Shown: positions 52,155 to 61,391, numbered from the stretch's first letter. The stretch is DNA of 64,000 nt from Bacteroidales bacterium (GCA_024685175.1 JAIKWD010000022.1:1-64000); one strand, 5' to 3'. The notes: generated from the sequence alone by a model not told the origin. Numbers and translations are program-made.

Positions 52155-53147
52155 TTAGTCGTTCTCCCGCTTCTTCAGAAATTCGGCGGCGCGCAACGCC
52201 ATATTGTTGCGCAAGGCATCGCGGTAAAGCCAGATCTCTCGCGAGTGGTAGTTGCCCTCGCGCCCGATGAGCGGCAACACATAGTCGGTAGCCTTGTATC
52301 CCTCCACAAACAGGAGACTCGACTCCACATCGAGATGCACGATCATCGTGTCCTTTTGCTGCTCGTTGATGGGTACTAATGGCGTCGGCTCGGTGATCAA
52401 CACAGCGTATGTGGCGTCGGTGCGCCAGTTCACGGGGTTGATGGCGACGGCGCTCTTCTTGTCCCAAAGGGCGCAGTCCGCGTCACGCGCGGAGTTGTAG
52501 CAAATGGTGACGCCGCAGTCGCTCGCGCCTCGGGCGGGCACAATGCGCGGACACTGGGCCAACGTCTCTTCGGGGATGCTCACGCCAATGGCGTAGGCCG
52601 CGACCATTCGACGATAGGTGTCATCGTCCATCTCTTTCAAGAGCTCCAACACGATCATTGCCCCTTGGCTGAATCCCGCCAAGATGAAAGGCCGCCCTTG
52701 GTTGATGTGGATTATGTAATACCGGAACGCATCTTTCACGTCTTGGATGGCTACGGGCATCCGCTTGGTCACGAATTTGTCTTTCGTATAAGTCTGAAGC
52801 GAACACTGTCGATAATAGGGCGAGTAATAGTTCAAGTTGCCGCTCAAGAGCACGTCCACACCCTGCATCTCTCCTAGAATCGGGAGTCGCAGACTGTCGG
52901 CGTACGTGTCGGCGTTATGGTAGGTGTGGCGCCCCCGCTTGTAGTCACCTGTTTCGGTAGAGGCAATATAGAAAATATCGACCTGGGCATTCTGATTGTG
53001 ACTGTACCACTGCGTGGTGTCCTCGTAAGATGGCCTCTCGGGCACGCGAAAGGACCAAGGACCATCCTTGCTTTTACAATTCTCGTATGTCCGACATCCG
53101 GAAAAGGCAAAGCATAACAGGGCGAAAACGAGGAGCCTGTTTTTCAT
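52155..53147 (-). CDS. DUF3089 lipoprotein, alpha/beta-hydrolase-like
   Basis: 330 residues. MKNRLLVFALLCFAFSGC is a lipoprotein signal (Cys18). YSHNQNAQVDIFYI, the nucleophile elbow GFSQGAM (about residue 170) and AYAIGVSI match DUF3089, a predicted lipase/esterase-like family. Likely an outer-membrane or periplasmic lipoprotein; substrate unknown. It starts 21 bases after the FGE-like gene and is probably co-transcribed with it. Confidence 0.8.
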   Translation of the reverse strand: MKNRLLVFALLCFAFSGCRTYENCKSKDGPWSFRVPERPSYEDTTQWYSHNQNAQVDIFYIASTETGDYKRGRHTYHNADTYADSLRLPILGEMQGVDVLLSGNLNYYSPYYRQCSLQTYTKDKFVTKRMPVAIQDVKDAFRYYIIHINQGRPFILAGFSQGAMIVLELLKEMDDDTYRRMVAAYAIGVSIPEETLAQCPRIVPARGASDCGVTICYNSARDADCALWDKKSAVAINPVNWRTDATYAVLITEPTPLVPINEQQKDTMIVHLDVESSLLFVEGYKATDYVLPLIGREGNYHSREIWLYRDALRNNMALRAAEFLKKREND

Positions 53148-53168
53148 TATTCGTCGTTTTTTAGGACG

Positions 53169-53957
53169 TTATTTTGTCACCTCCTGCACCAGGCGAAGCC
53201 CGACATTGGTAGGTTGTTGTATTTTGGTGTATTTAGAGCGGGCCGATACGCGGCAGACATCAGAGAAACTGGTTATGCAACCGCCACGGCACACCTTGAC
53301 GTCACTCGATAGATCATCCACAATGGGATTGACAATGGCCTTGGTGGCGACTTGACCATCCCCGATGAAGCTGAAAGTTTCAGTGGCATTCTCATATAAG
53401 GTATATGTGTCCAAGCACCATTCATAGACGTTTCCGCTCATATCATAGAGGCCGAGTTCGTTGGGTTTCAGCAGGCCGACAGGATGAAGATTGTTGTCGC
53501 TGTTCTTTTTGAACCAAGCCACTTCTGCGATGTCGTCGGAGCCGGAGAACTTGTAATGGCGGCTTTGGTTGCCTCCGCGTGCGGCATACTCCCACTCCGC
53601 CTCGGTAGGAAGGCGATACTTCTGGCCGGTCATCTTGCTTAACTTGATGGTGAAGTCGCGCGCCTCATACCAGCTTATACCCGTTACGGGCAAAGAGTCG
53701 CCTAACACTTTCGAGGTGTTGTTGCCCATCACTTCCCGCCACAGTTTTTGCGTCACCTCGTACTTGGAGATGTAATAATCCGATAACTGGATGGCGTGGG
53801 TCGGCTTTTCGTCGACTTGGCAATCCTGGTTTTGTTCTGTCGTGCAACCCATCAAATAATTGCCGCCCTTTACAAAAACCATATCGATTTCGGGAACTTG
53901 GGCTTGTACCAATGTCAGGAAGCCCAAAAACAATGCAAGTGTAAATGTCTTTTTCAT
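53169..53957 (-). CDS. Formylglycine-generating-enzyme-like (SUMF1 domain) protein
   Basis: 262 residues with a signal peptide (MKKTFTLALFLGFLTLVQAQ). VFVKGGNYLMGC, YEVTQKLWREVMG, RLPTEAEWEYAARGG, MSGNVYEWCLD and CRVSARSKY are the standard FGE-sulfatase blocks. Most such Bacteroidota proteins are not true formylglycine enzymes and act as structural or binding domains; whether the catalytic cysteine pair is intact cannot be settled by eye. First gene of a two-gene unit with the DUF3089 lipoprotein. Confidence 0.85.
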   Translation of the reverse strand: MKKTFTLALFLGFLTLVQAQVPEIDMVFVKGGNYLMGCTTEQNQDCQVDEKPTHAIQLSDYYISKYEVTQKLWREVMGNNTSKVLGDSLPVTGISWYEARDFTIKLSKMTGQKYRLPTEAEWEYAARGGNQSRHYKFSGSDDIAEVAWFKKNSDNNLHPVGLLKPNELGLYDMSGNVYEWCLDTYTLYENATETFSFIGDGQVATKAIVNPIVDDLSSDVKVCRGGCITSFSDVCRVSARSKYTKIQQPTNVGLRLVQEVTK

Positions 53958-54053
53958 AACAGATTGATTTTAATTAGGATTAATGTGCTATTTAAGACGG
54001 GCAAAAACATATATATGTTTAAACGTTCCCGATTTTTTTTTGTCTTAAGGCCT

Positions 54054-55604
54054 TTATTCCAAAACCACTTTCCTTGATAGTGAAAAGCCATTGGCTGTAT
54101 AGACTTTCAAGATATACAGTCCTTTCGGCAACTGCGACACCGACAGCGTGCAGTGGTCACCGCTTACATCAGCGTCTGCGACGGCCAAGCGACCGGTAGC
54201 ATCGTACATTTCCACGCGGTTAATACCTTCTCCTTCAACAGAAATGAGATCGTGGGCGGGGTTGGGCCACACTTTTAAGTCGTTGGCATGGTCGTGGTCT
54301 TCTATGCCTACATCCAAGAAATGCACGTGAAAGGTGAGTTGGTTGCCGTCCTCCTGGATGTTGGTGATCTCAAAACTTGTCTCTGGCGTGCCGTCTGTCA
54401 GATAAGGATGCGGATTGGTGGTGGGACCGAAGGAGGTACGCCCCGACTCTTGGCTGAAAAACGAATTGGCGAGAGAACCATGGATTGTGTCAATCGCGCT
54501 GCCAGGACGGAAAATCCAATATTGGTGTGCTTGTGTGTGGAAATCGAAGAAAGCGTTGGCAAACATACCATTGTAGTCCAAGGGTATCGTATCGTTCCAG
54601 CGCGCCACAACTAGTCCAATGCCCGGAACGCCATAGTCGAACAAGTCGAGATATGTGCGGTATTCCAGCACATACCACTGCGTGGGGTCTATGTGCGACT
54701 TGATATAGTAGCAGTTCTGCGAAGGACTCGACCCCACACTCAGCAAGGTGTAGTCGCCGTCTTCCGTGATCTCTATCGGGTCGTCCGACACGTGCAGAAT
54801 CTTGTTCTTGTATATGGCCGCCGTATGGTTGGGGTAATAATTGTTGTCCATCATATCCCAGCTTCCGGCAGGCGATACATTGGAATAGTAGAGGTAATGG
54901 TACAAATCAGGCAAATTCAGGGAATGGCCCATCTCGTGGCGGAAAACATTCGCATTGAACATAGACGATGATGCGCCTTCAAACTCGAGATTAAACGTGT
55001 TGAGACGAATGCCATTGATGGTGGCCACATAACCCAGCGAATCGTGGGGGAAGTACTCCATGTGGGGCCACAGTATGGATGCCCACTCTCCCGTGCCACC
55101 CTTCACGATGAAACTGATGTTGTCGATGTCGCCATCCCCATCGCCATCGAGCACAATGTCGGAATCCACCAAATGCAAGGAATCGACATACTTCACAATA
55201 CGGCCCAACAAGAGCGCCTCGCGCATCGAGACTCCCATAAACGGATTCTCCCCTTGGTAGCCGATGGGATTCCACGCACTATAGGGCTCGAAATAGCCGC
55301 GTGGGAAAACATCCTGGTAAGAAACAATCTGACCGTTCTGTATATCATTGGTATAGATTGTGTTATAATGAATCTTATCGTACGACAAGGCCTTGAAGAA
55401 ATTATAAACGCTTAAATAGCCCTCGGTCTTCGCATTAAACATCGTGTCAATGGCTGCAAAAGAATGATTAATCTCCGGTTCGTCGGCAAAACGCACGAAA
55501 ACCACCAGATTCGTCAGTTCTCTCGCTTCGCTTTGCGCCACAACCGATGCTGAGGGGATGATGGCTAAAGCGATAATTATCAATGTGCTAAAAAATCTTT
55601 TCAT
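54054..55604 (-). CDS. Secreted M6-like metalloprotease with type IX sorting domain
   Basis: 516 residues. Signal peptide ending near SASVVAQ. FRHEMGHSLNLPDLYHY (about residues 213-229) is the HExxHxxxxxD zinc site of M6 (immune-inhibitor-A-like) peptidases. The last 80 residues are a type A sorting domain (LKVWPNPAHDLISVEGEG, ending LSRKVVLE), so the enzyme should be exported by the type IX system. It is expected to degrade host or environmental proteins. A TATTTTTG -7 box lies at 55673-55680 (minus). Confidence 0.88.
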   Translation of the reverse strand: MKRFFSTLIIIALAIIPSASVVAQSEARELTNLVVFVRFADEPEINHSFAAIDTMFNAKTEGYLSVYNFFKALSYDKIHYNTIYTNDIQNGQIVSYQDVFPRGYFEPYSAWNPIGYQGENPFMGVSMREALLLGRIVKYVDSLHLVDSDIVLDGDGDGDIDNISFIVKGGTGEWASILWPHMEYFPHDSLGYVATINGIRLNTFNLEFEGASSSMFNANVFRHEMGHSLNLPDLYHYLYYSNVSPAGSWDMMDNNYYPNHTAAIYKNKILHVSDDPIEITEDGDYTLLSVGSSPSQNCYYIKSHIDPTQWYVLEYRTYLDLFDYGVPGIGLVVARWNDTIPLDYNGMFANAFFDFHTQAHQYWIFRPGSAIDTIHGSLANSFFSQESGRTSFGPTTNPHPYLTDGTPETSFEITNIQEDGNQLTFHVHFLDVGIEDHDHANDLKVWPNPAHDLISVEGEGINRVEMYDATGRLAVADADVSGDHCTLSVSQLPKGLYILKVYTANGFSLSRKVVLE

Positions 55605-55672
55605 CTTGACGGTAACTTTTAATGATGACGATGTTTTCCCCTTCCCGATTTTTCAGGCCGGAAAAAAACGTG

Positions 55673-55680
55673 CAAAAATA
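55673..55680 (-). promoter_or_regulatory. -7 box of the M6-like protease gene
   Basis: TATTTTTG on the minus strand, about 70 bases before the start codon. Confidence 0.5.
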
Positions 55681-55762
55681 ATATAATTTAAATACCCCCT
55701 CTCACCTCTCAGTCTCATTCCTCATTCTCATTCCTAATTTCTATAATTGTAAGAAAAAAATG

Positions 55763-55770
55763 TATTTTTG
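55763..55770 (+). promoter_or_regulatory. -7 box of the polysaccharide cluster
   Basis: TATTTTTG on the plus strand, 38 bases before the ATG at 55809. It would drive the four-gene run to 59542. Confidence 0.5.
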
Positions 55771-55808
55771 TGGTTTCTTATTGAATTGTCTAATTAACTG
55801 AGATAGAA

Positions 55809-56618
55809 ATGATTCACTCTGAGATAGAGGATGAGATGGCTGCGTTGGTGGACAAAGTTGCCAGACCGCACATTTGGGACGACCAACCGGTGTTTTGTTT
55901 CACTTCGGATATAGATTGGGCTTCGGAGCAAGTCATAGCTGATTATTTCCGCAAACTGCCGCTGGACCTGCTGAAACTCACCACGTTTGTCACGCATAAC
56001 TCCCGGATTATTCGCGAAAATTTCGAGAAAGGTCGTATTATGCGCGGAATTCATCCCAATTTTCTCCCTGGATCCTCGCACGGCAGCACGTTTCGCGAGG
56101 TGATAGAAACGTGTGTGTCGTTCGCTCCGGAGGCCACCTGCACCCGCTCGCATCGCGCCTTTGATGTGACCGATACGGCGCATTTGCTGAAAAACGAGTT
56201 CCATTTCAAATGCTGCTCCAATACCATCACCACCTTGGCGCAGAAAATCACGCCTTATTGGTTGGAGTCCAAGCTGTTACAAATCCCCGTTTTCTTTGAG
56301 GAGGGCAGTTTCTTATACAATCAGTTGGGTCTTTCTATCCAACCTTTTCTGAAACATTTCACGTCTCCCGGCTTGAAAGTCATCAGCTTCCATCCCATTA
56401 ATATGGCTTTCAACACGCCTTATATAGCTTGGATGCGAAAAATAAAGGATTCCCTTTCCCGGGAAGAATTCCAGAATATCAGTTCGGAGATGATAGAGAA
56501 AATGAAAAACCGCGAGAGAGGTGCCTTCGATTTGGTTATGGAAATTGTCAATTTGACGCAGAAAATCCAGGCACCGATCTTGTCTTTGGATGAAATATAT
56601 CGTAAAACCATAGAATAA
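55809..56618 (+). CDS. Polysaccharide deacetylase-like protein (WbmS-type)
   Basis: 269 residues, no signal peptide. FCFTSDIDWASEQ resembles the NodB-like first motif; THNSRIIRENF, GIHPNFLPGSSHGS and RSHRAFD follow, and ISFHPINMAF is the late histidine motif. This pattern matches WbmS-like deacetylases found in O-antigen and capsule clusters. It would remove acetyl or act on an N-acetylated sugar nucleotide intermediate. First gene of the run; the GNAT gene follows after about 10 bases. Confidence 0.75.
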   Translation: MIHSEIEDEMAALVDKVARPHIWDDQPVFCFTSDIDWASEQVIADYFRKLPLDLLKLTTFVTHNSRIIRENFEKGRIMRGIHPNFLPGSSHGSTFREVIETCVSFAPEATCTRSHRAFDVTDTAHLLKNEFHFKCCSNTITTLAQKITPYWLESKLLQIPVFFEEGSFLYNQLGLSIQPFLKHFTSPGLKVISFHPINMAFNTPYIAWMRKIKDSLSREEFQNISSEMIEKMKNRERGAFDLVMEIVNLTQKIQAPILSLDEIYRKTIE

Positions 56619-56628
56619 TAAATTGATT

Positions 56629-57186
56629 ATGAGAATATTAGAAAGCGAACGCATTATATTGAAACCGGTGGAACCCGAAGATCTTCCGTATTTGATGGAG
56701 CAACGCTGGGACGCTGATCTCACCGACTACATCATCCACAATCCCATTTCTTCGTACAACCAGCAGCAGTGGTACGAAAAAATCTGCCGGAACGGGGACG
56801 TGGCCCTTTCCATTTTCTATAAGGAGAAACCGGACGAGAAGCCAGTGCTTTTGGGTGCTGTAGGACTATATGACATCAATCAAAGGCATCAGCGTGCCAC
56901 CTGGAAAACCTTGCGCATACCTAAAAAATATCAGGGTTTGGGCTTGGCGTTCGAGGCCTCTGTTTTGCTCATTGATTATGGTTTCAACACACTGAACCTA
57001 AATAAGATAACCAATGATGTCTTCCCGGATAACGAAAGTATCATCGCCTTGCTGAAGAAGATGGGATTTAAAGAGGAGGGACGGCTCAAGCAGCATTATT
57101 TCCATCAAGGGAAATTCAAGGATGTAGTCGTTTACAGTCTGCTCCGCGAAGAGTATTATGCTTGGAAAGAGGCCCGGCAGCAATAA
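56629..57186 (+). CDS. GNAT-family N-acetyltransferase, probably for a surface sugar
   Basis: Start taken at ATG 56629 (MRILESERIIL), 185 residues. IPKKYQGLGLAFEAS is the acetyl-CoA-binding loop, LNKITNDVFPDNESI and LKKMGFKEEGRLK the C-terminal motif of the RimJ/RimL and PseH group. In this context it probably acetylates an amino-sugar nucleotide. The gene lies between a deacetylase-like and a glycosyltransferase gene. Confidence 0.78.
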   Translation: MRILESERIILKPVEPEDLPYLMEQRWDADLTDYIIHNPISSYNQQQWYEKICRNGDVALSIFYKEKPDEKPVLLGAVGLYDINQRHQRATWKTLRIPKKYQGLGLAFEASVLLIDYGFNTLNLNKITNDVFPDNESIIALLKKMGFKEEGRLKQHYFHQGKFKDVVVYSLLREEYYAWKEARQQ

Positions 57187-57195
57187 TTGACGTCT

Positions 57196-58338
57196 ATGAA
57201 AGTGGTCTTCTTGCTCACTGCCCATGCTGCCGATGACGAGCGCGTTCGGCATCACCAGATTCCCAGCCTGCGATCGCGGGGCGCGGAGGTGACTGTCGTG
57301 GCATCGCGGGCAGGCCTTGACCCCGACGCTTCGGACATCGTCTGCGAAGCGCAGCCTATGCGCGCTCGGCAGGTGCGGCATATTGCCGCTCTGTTGGAGC
57401 CGCTCCATCCCGACGTGATTGTAGGGGACACCCCGATGGCCTTGCGCAGTGCCCTGCTATATCGTCGTCAGCAAAAGGTCAATTGTCGCATCCTGTATGA
57501 CATCACCGAGTGGTATCCCTCGAAGAAAAACGTGCGCAATCTATCCGCCATCGCGAAATTCTTCAAGGGTGTGGCCATGATTGGCCTCAATGTGTGGACC
57601 AACTTTTTTACCGACGGCTTCATTTTCGGCGAGACGTACAAGGCGCACCCCTTCCGCCGCCTCTTTCCCCGCCGTCCCTTTGTGTTTACCTCGTATTATC
57701 CTGATTTGCAATTTATAAACAGGCAGGTGCCTCGCGTGTTGAACAACGATTTGCGGCTGTTTTACAGCGGTAGCTTGACGGAAGAGAAGGGCTTCTTTCG
57801 CGTCTTGGAGGTTGCCAAGATGGTGGCAGCCCGCCATCCCGAATTGTCGGTTTTGCTCAAAGTCTTGTCGTCTGACACAATCTCCTCAGCCATAAAAACG
57901 CCATCGAATCTGCGAGTCGAGGTCTCTCCGTACGTGCCGTTCCAACAGTTCTGCCAAATTGCCGCCGAACATGATCTATTTCTGGATCTTCGCAGTACGG
58001 ATGTCGAAAACCAGCGCTGTTTGCCCATCAAGTTGTTCTACTTCATGGCTATGGCGCGTCCGGTCATCTATTCCGACTTAAAAGCGATTCGGCAAGGTTG
58101 TCCGGAAATCATGCAGTTCGGCCATTTGGTGGATCCATACAAGATTAGCAAGGTTGCTGACTGTGTCGACCGTTATCTTTGCGATGAGGATTTGTATCAG
58201 AAACATTGTGTGGCGGCACGGCAATTTGCTGAGCGGAAGTATAATTGGAAGGCAATAGAAGCCGACTTCGTCCGTTTCATCCTGCAGAACGAAGCCGCCG
58301 TAATTCCGGAAGGCGGAAACAACAATCAATATGAGTAG
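57196..58338 (+). CDS. Glycosyltransferase, GT4-like
   Basis: Start at ATG 57196 (MKVVFLLTAHAADDERVRHH), 380 residues. Two Rossmann-like halves: the N-terminal half with DVIVGDTPMAL, and the C-terminal half with LFYSGSLTEEKGFFRVLEV and YFMAMARPVIYSD, the GT-B sugar-nucleotide-binding region (weak E-x7-E). It adds a sugar to a lipid-linked surface glycan. Overlaps the flippase gene by 8 bases, so tightly coupled. Confidence 0.85.
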   Translation: MKVVFLLTAHAADDERVRHHQIPSLRSRGAEVTVVASRAGLDPDASDIVCEAQPMRARQVRHIAALLEPLHPDVIVGDTPMALRSALLYRRQQKVNCRILYDITEWYPSKKNVRNLSAIAKFFKGVAMIGLNVWTNFFTDGFIFGETYKAHPFRRLFPRRPFVFTSYYPDLQFINRQVPRVLNNDLRLFYSGSLTEEKGFFRVLEVAKMVAARHPELSVLLKVLSSDTISSAIKTPSNLRVEVSPYVPFQQFCQIAAEHDLFLDLRSTDVENQRCLPIKLFYFMAMARPVIYSDLKAIRQGCPEIMQFGHLVDPYKISKVADCVDRYLCDEDLYQKHCVAARQFAERKYNWKAIEADFVRFILQNEAAVIPEGGNNNQYE

Positions 58339-59542
58339 TATCAAGCTGAAAGAGAATATTGTCGCCACCATTTTGAGCAAAGGATTGATTATGTTGCTCA
58401 ATTTTGCCGTGATTGTGCTGACCACGCAGTTGTGGAAGGCCGACGGACGTGGCGCGGTGGCTATTTTCACCGCCGATATTGGCTTGATTGCGATTTTTGC
58501 CAACGTCTTCACGGGCAGCAGCGTCTCCTACTTCTTCTCCCGATTAGGCACTTCAAAATTGTCGACGATGGCCTATCTATGGTCGTTCATCGTAGCGGCG
58601 GTCGGCGGCATTGTGCTACTGTTGCTGGGTCAGACCCGCGTGGCGCCCTTTGTCTTCATGGCTTCCGTGTTGCTGGGCGTGATTGCCTTTTACAACTCCA
58701 TCTTCGTGGGTGGGCAAAAAATCAGCCACTACAACCTCATCACGGTGCTACAACCCGCGATGTTGCTTGCATTCATGCTCCTGTTCCACTGGATTTGGCC
58801 GAATCTGGGCTATTATTGCTATTTCTATGGCCAAATCGTATCGTTGTTACTGTTGATACTGATTTGCGGGCACCTACGTCGCAAGATGGGTATTCGGCTC
58901 CATTGGGATTTCGACACCTCCTGCAATCGACAGCTTTTCTCTTTTGGTTGGAAAACGGAATTGAGCAACCTGTTGCAGTTTTTCAACTACCGATTGACCT
59001 ATTACATGCTCAATTTTTTCATTGGGCAAGGTTCGGTGGGCATTTTCTCCATTGGCGTTGCCATTGCGGAGGCCATTTGGATTGTGGGACGCAGCGTGGC
59101 GGTGGTGCAGTTTTCCAATGTGTTGGAGCAGGGCGATACGCAGCAGTCTCGGCGCGAGACTATGCGGCTGGCGCTGGTCAGTTTGGGCGTTTCGGCGCTC
59201 TGCATCGGGATCATATTGTTGCTGCCCAAGTCGTTGTTCGCCTTCATCTTCGGCCCTGAGTTCGGAGTGGCCAAGCGTGTGGTGCTGCTGTTGGCGCCAG
59301 GCGTACTGGCCATCGCTTTCTCCAACGTCATCGGCAACTATTTTTCTGCTGTGCGCAGTCTTAACGTGCTGATAGTCAAGTCTGCCATTGGACTCCTTTG
59401 CACATTGCTCCTCTCTTTGTGGCTTATCCCGAAGTGGCAGATGGACGGTGCTTGCGTGGTGAACATGACCTCCTACGTGGTCTCCTCCGCCGTGTTGTTG
59501 GGCTATTATCTCATGCGCAAGGCTCCGGCAGCCGAAGACTAA
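58331..59542 (+). CDS. Polysaccharide flippase (Wzx / MATE-like)
   Basis: 403 residues and about 12 membrane helices; it starts MSSIKLKENIVATILSKG, typical of the Wzx/PST transporter family. It would move undecaprenyl-linked oligosaccharide across the inner membrane. Overlap with the glycosyltransferase places it in the same transcript. No Wzy polymerase or initiating sugar transferase is visible, so the cluster is incomplete or works with genes elsewhere. Confidence 0.85.
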   Translation: MSSIKLKENIVATILSKGLIMLLNFAVIVLTTQLWKADGRGAVAIFTADIGLIAIFANVFTGSSVSYFFSRLGTSKLSTMAYLWSFIVAAVGGIVLLLLGQTRVAPFVFMASVLLGVIAFYNSIFVGGQKISHYNLITVLQPAMLLAFMLLFHWIWPNLGYYCYFYGQIVSLLLLILICGHLRRKMGIRLHWDFDTSCNRQLFSFGWKTELSNLLQFFNYRLTYYMLNFFIGQGSVGIFSIGVAIAEAIWIVGRSVAVVQFSNVLEQGDTQQSRRETMRLALVSLGVSALCIGIILLLPKSLFAFIFGPEFGVAKRVVLLLAPGVLAIAFSNVIGNYFSAVRSLNVLIVKSAIGLLCTLLLSLWLIPKWQMDGACVVNMTSYVVSSAVLLGYYLMRKAPAAED

Positions 59543-59585
59543 AGACTAAAGACCCAAAAACAAAGTATTAAGGACTTACCCTATT

Positions 59586-60491
59586 TTGAATTTGTTTTAC
59601 TGTCCCCGATTTTCAGGTCATAAAGGCTTCCTGCTGCTGCACCTCTCCGTGTTCATCGCGGGGTTTACCGGGGTGCTGGGACGGCTCATTGAGCTGGACC
59701 CCGTGGTGCTCGTCTGGCACCGGATGACGTGGGCGGCCGCCCTGATGGCGTTGTTTCTGCTTCTCCGAAAAGAGATGCGGCATTTCCGTTTCAAGGATTT
59801 GGCCCGGATGGGCGGCGTGGGCGTGCTGCTGTGCCTGCACTGGATTTTCTTCTACGCCAGCATCAAGGCGTCAAACGTCTCCATCGGGGTGGTCTGCTTC
59901 TCCTTGGTCGGGTTCTTCACCGCGATTCTCGAACCAATCATCAACCGGCACCGCTTCTCCGTGCGCGAGTTCCTGTTCAGCATTCTCACGGTATGCGGCG
60001 TCTATCTCATCTTCCAATTCGACACCCGATACCGTTTGGGCATTGCTTTGGGAATCGTCTCCTCGGCCTTGTACGTCCTGTTCGCCATCGCCAACCAGCA
60101 CGTCGGCAAGCTCTACGAAGCCAAGAATATGCTCTTTTGGGAAATGGTCGGCGGCATTGTCGTCCTCAGCGTCATCCTGCCGGTTTACAACGCCTTCCTG
60201 CCAGTCGGGAAGTTCCTTCCGACGGGTATGGACTATCCCTATATGGCCTTTATGGTGGTGGTTTGCACCATCGGGCTGTGTTTGCTGCAAATCATTGTCC
60301 TGCAGAAGATTGACGCTTTTACGGTCAACCTCACCTACAATCTGGAGCCCGTCTATAGCATCATCCTCGCGATGCTGATTTTCCAGGAATACCACGAGCT
60401 GAACTTCTCCTTTGTCCTCGGCATCGCACTGATCATCGTCTCGGTGGTGCTGCAGACGTGGTCGAAGGTAAGGGTGAAGAACCCGGCGTGA
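59586..60491 (+). CDS. EamA/DMT-family transporter
   Basis: 301 residues from a TTG start at 59586; another TTG at 59592 is possible and the first predicted helix starts near residue 14, so the start is uncertain. About ten helices in two EamA repeats (VFIAGFTGVLGRLIE and, in the second half, LVCTIGLCLLQIIVL-like). ASNVSIGVVCFSLVGFFTAI and YNLEPVYSIILAMLIF are the typical repeat ends. It likely exports a small metabolite. Gap of about 40 bases after the flippase. Confidence 0.85.
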   Translation: MNLFYCPRFSGHKGFLLLHLSVFIAGFTGVLGRLIELDPVVLVWHRMTWAAALMALFLLLRKEMRHFRFKDLARMGGVGVLLCLHWIFFYASIKASNVSIGVVCFSLVGFFTAILEPIINRHRFSVREFLFSILTVCGVYLIFQFDTRYRLGIALGIVSSALYVLFAIANQHVGKLYEAKNMLFWEMVGGIVVLSVILPVYNAFLPVGKFLPTGMDYPYMAFMVVVCTIGLCLLQIIVLQKIDAFTVNLTYNLEPVYSIILAMLIFQEYHELNFSFVLGIALIIVSVVLQTWSKVRVKNPA

Positions 60492-60520
60492 GGGAGTGAC
60501 TCATCCCAGCAGGGGATGCC
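60490..60520 (+). repeat. Hairpin repeat, copy 1
   Basis: GAGGGAGTGACTCATCCC, then AGCAGGGGATGCC; CATCCC pairs with GGGATG. It overlaps the transporter stop codon and flanks the small membrane-protein gene on the left. Copy 2 is at 61184-61215. Confidence 0.8.
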
Positions 60521-60594
60521 TGTCCGTAGCAAACTATGAATCTGACCTGGTCTGGCGGCAACATTACGGAATAGCAGGGTCTAACGACTTGTTT

Positions 60595-61122
60595 CTACAT
60601 CTTCAAAAGCCACTGCTCCCGCTCTACTATCCTTGACAAAGCAGATTCCAATCGACCGACATCCTCTCCCGTCCATCCGAGTCCACCCTCACAAATCACT
60701 ATTCGGTCTCCTTGCTTGGGGAAAATCCGAAGTCTGTTGAGACTGTATCCGCCTGGAAGCACAGACCAGCTCATCCCTTCGAATGGAACCACCACTTTAT
60801 GCTGACGGTTCAAAAGCGTGGAATGCACAACTCTGATTTCCTGTCTCAAATAATCAACACTTACAGATTCCACTAAGCTCCCCTTGTTGATGAGGGAATA
60901 ATACAAGGCAATGCCCAAAGATATGAGATAAGGGAACGGCCTTTTAAAAAGAGAAAGCATCGAGCCCTTATCAAACAAAGAGACCAAGAAAAGGCCTACA
61001 AGAATGATGAAAGTAATAATGGCAAGACGGAGATACCATCTTGACACTATGGATAATTTGCGTTTGCTTCGGCGGATAGTCCGAACATAACGGGGATACT
61101 GTCTGGGCTGGGCTTCTTCCAT
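60595..61122 (-). CDS. Small membrane protein, unknown function
   Basis: 175 residues. Two membrane helices at about residues 31-52 (LAIITFIILVGLFLVSLF) and 63-82 (YLISLGIALYYSLI), then a soluble beta-rich C-terminal half with VVHSTLLNRQHKVVVPFEGM and GLGWTGEDVGRL. No family recognised; a PH-like domain after two helices is possible. A TATTTTTG -7 box lies at 61142-61149 (minus). It is enclosed by two copies of the hairpin repeat. Confidence 0.65.
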   Translation of the reverse strand: MEEAQPRQYPRYVRTIRRSKRKLSIVSRWYLRLAIITFIILVGLFLVSLFDKGSMLSLFKRPFPYLISLGIALYYSLINKGSLVESVSVDYLRQEIRVVHSTLLNRQHKVVVPFEGMSWSVLPGGYSLNRLRIFPKQGDRIVICEGGLGWTGEDVGRLESALSRIVEREQWLLKM

Positions 61123-61141
61123 CTTCCAGTTTTTCAGTCCG

Positions 61142-61149
61142 CAAAAATA
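61142..61149 (-). promoter_or_regulatory. -7 box of the small membrane protein gene
   Basis: TATTTTTG on the minus strand followed by CGGACTGA, a near copy of the tRNA-Pro/mfd block. Confidence 0.5.
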
Positions 61150-61183
61150 AGCATTTTTTCAAACGTGCCGTCGGAGCATTGGT

Positions 61184-61248
61184 GAGGGGGTGACTCATCC
61201 CCGTTAGGGGATGCCGCATCTCCAACGGCTACAGATAGGGAATCCCTA
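61184..61248 (+). repeat. Hairpin repeat, copy 2, plus a small palindrome
   Basis: GAGGGGGTGACTCATCCCC, then GTTAGGGGATGCC (61184-61215); CATCCCC (61196-61202) pairs with GGGGATG (61207-61213). A 13-base palindrome TAGGGAATCCCTA follows at 61236-61248. Confidence 0.8.
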
Positions 61249-61360
61249 AAGGGGTTCGGATTAAGATAATGTGTGTTTTTGCGGCATAAAAACAGAAGAT
61301 TCATGTTTGTATTTTTATACGAAAATTTTACGGGTGAACATAATGTTTTGCTCAATAAAA

Positions 61361-61391
61361 TTTGCGGATGAGAATATTGTTACTATCTTTG
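61361..61391 (+). promoter_or_regulatory. Promoter of the first FISUMP paralogue
   Basis: TTTG (61361-61364) and TATCTTTG (61384-61391) with a 19-base gap, an exact fit to the Bacteroidota consensus. The leader would be about 80 bases. Confidence 0.7.
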
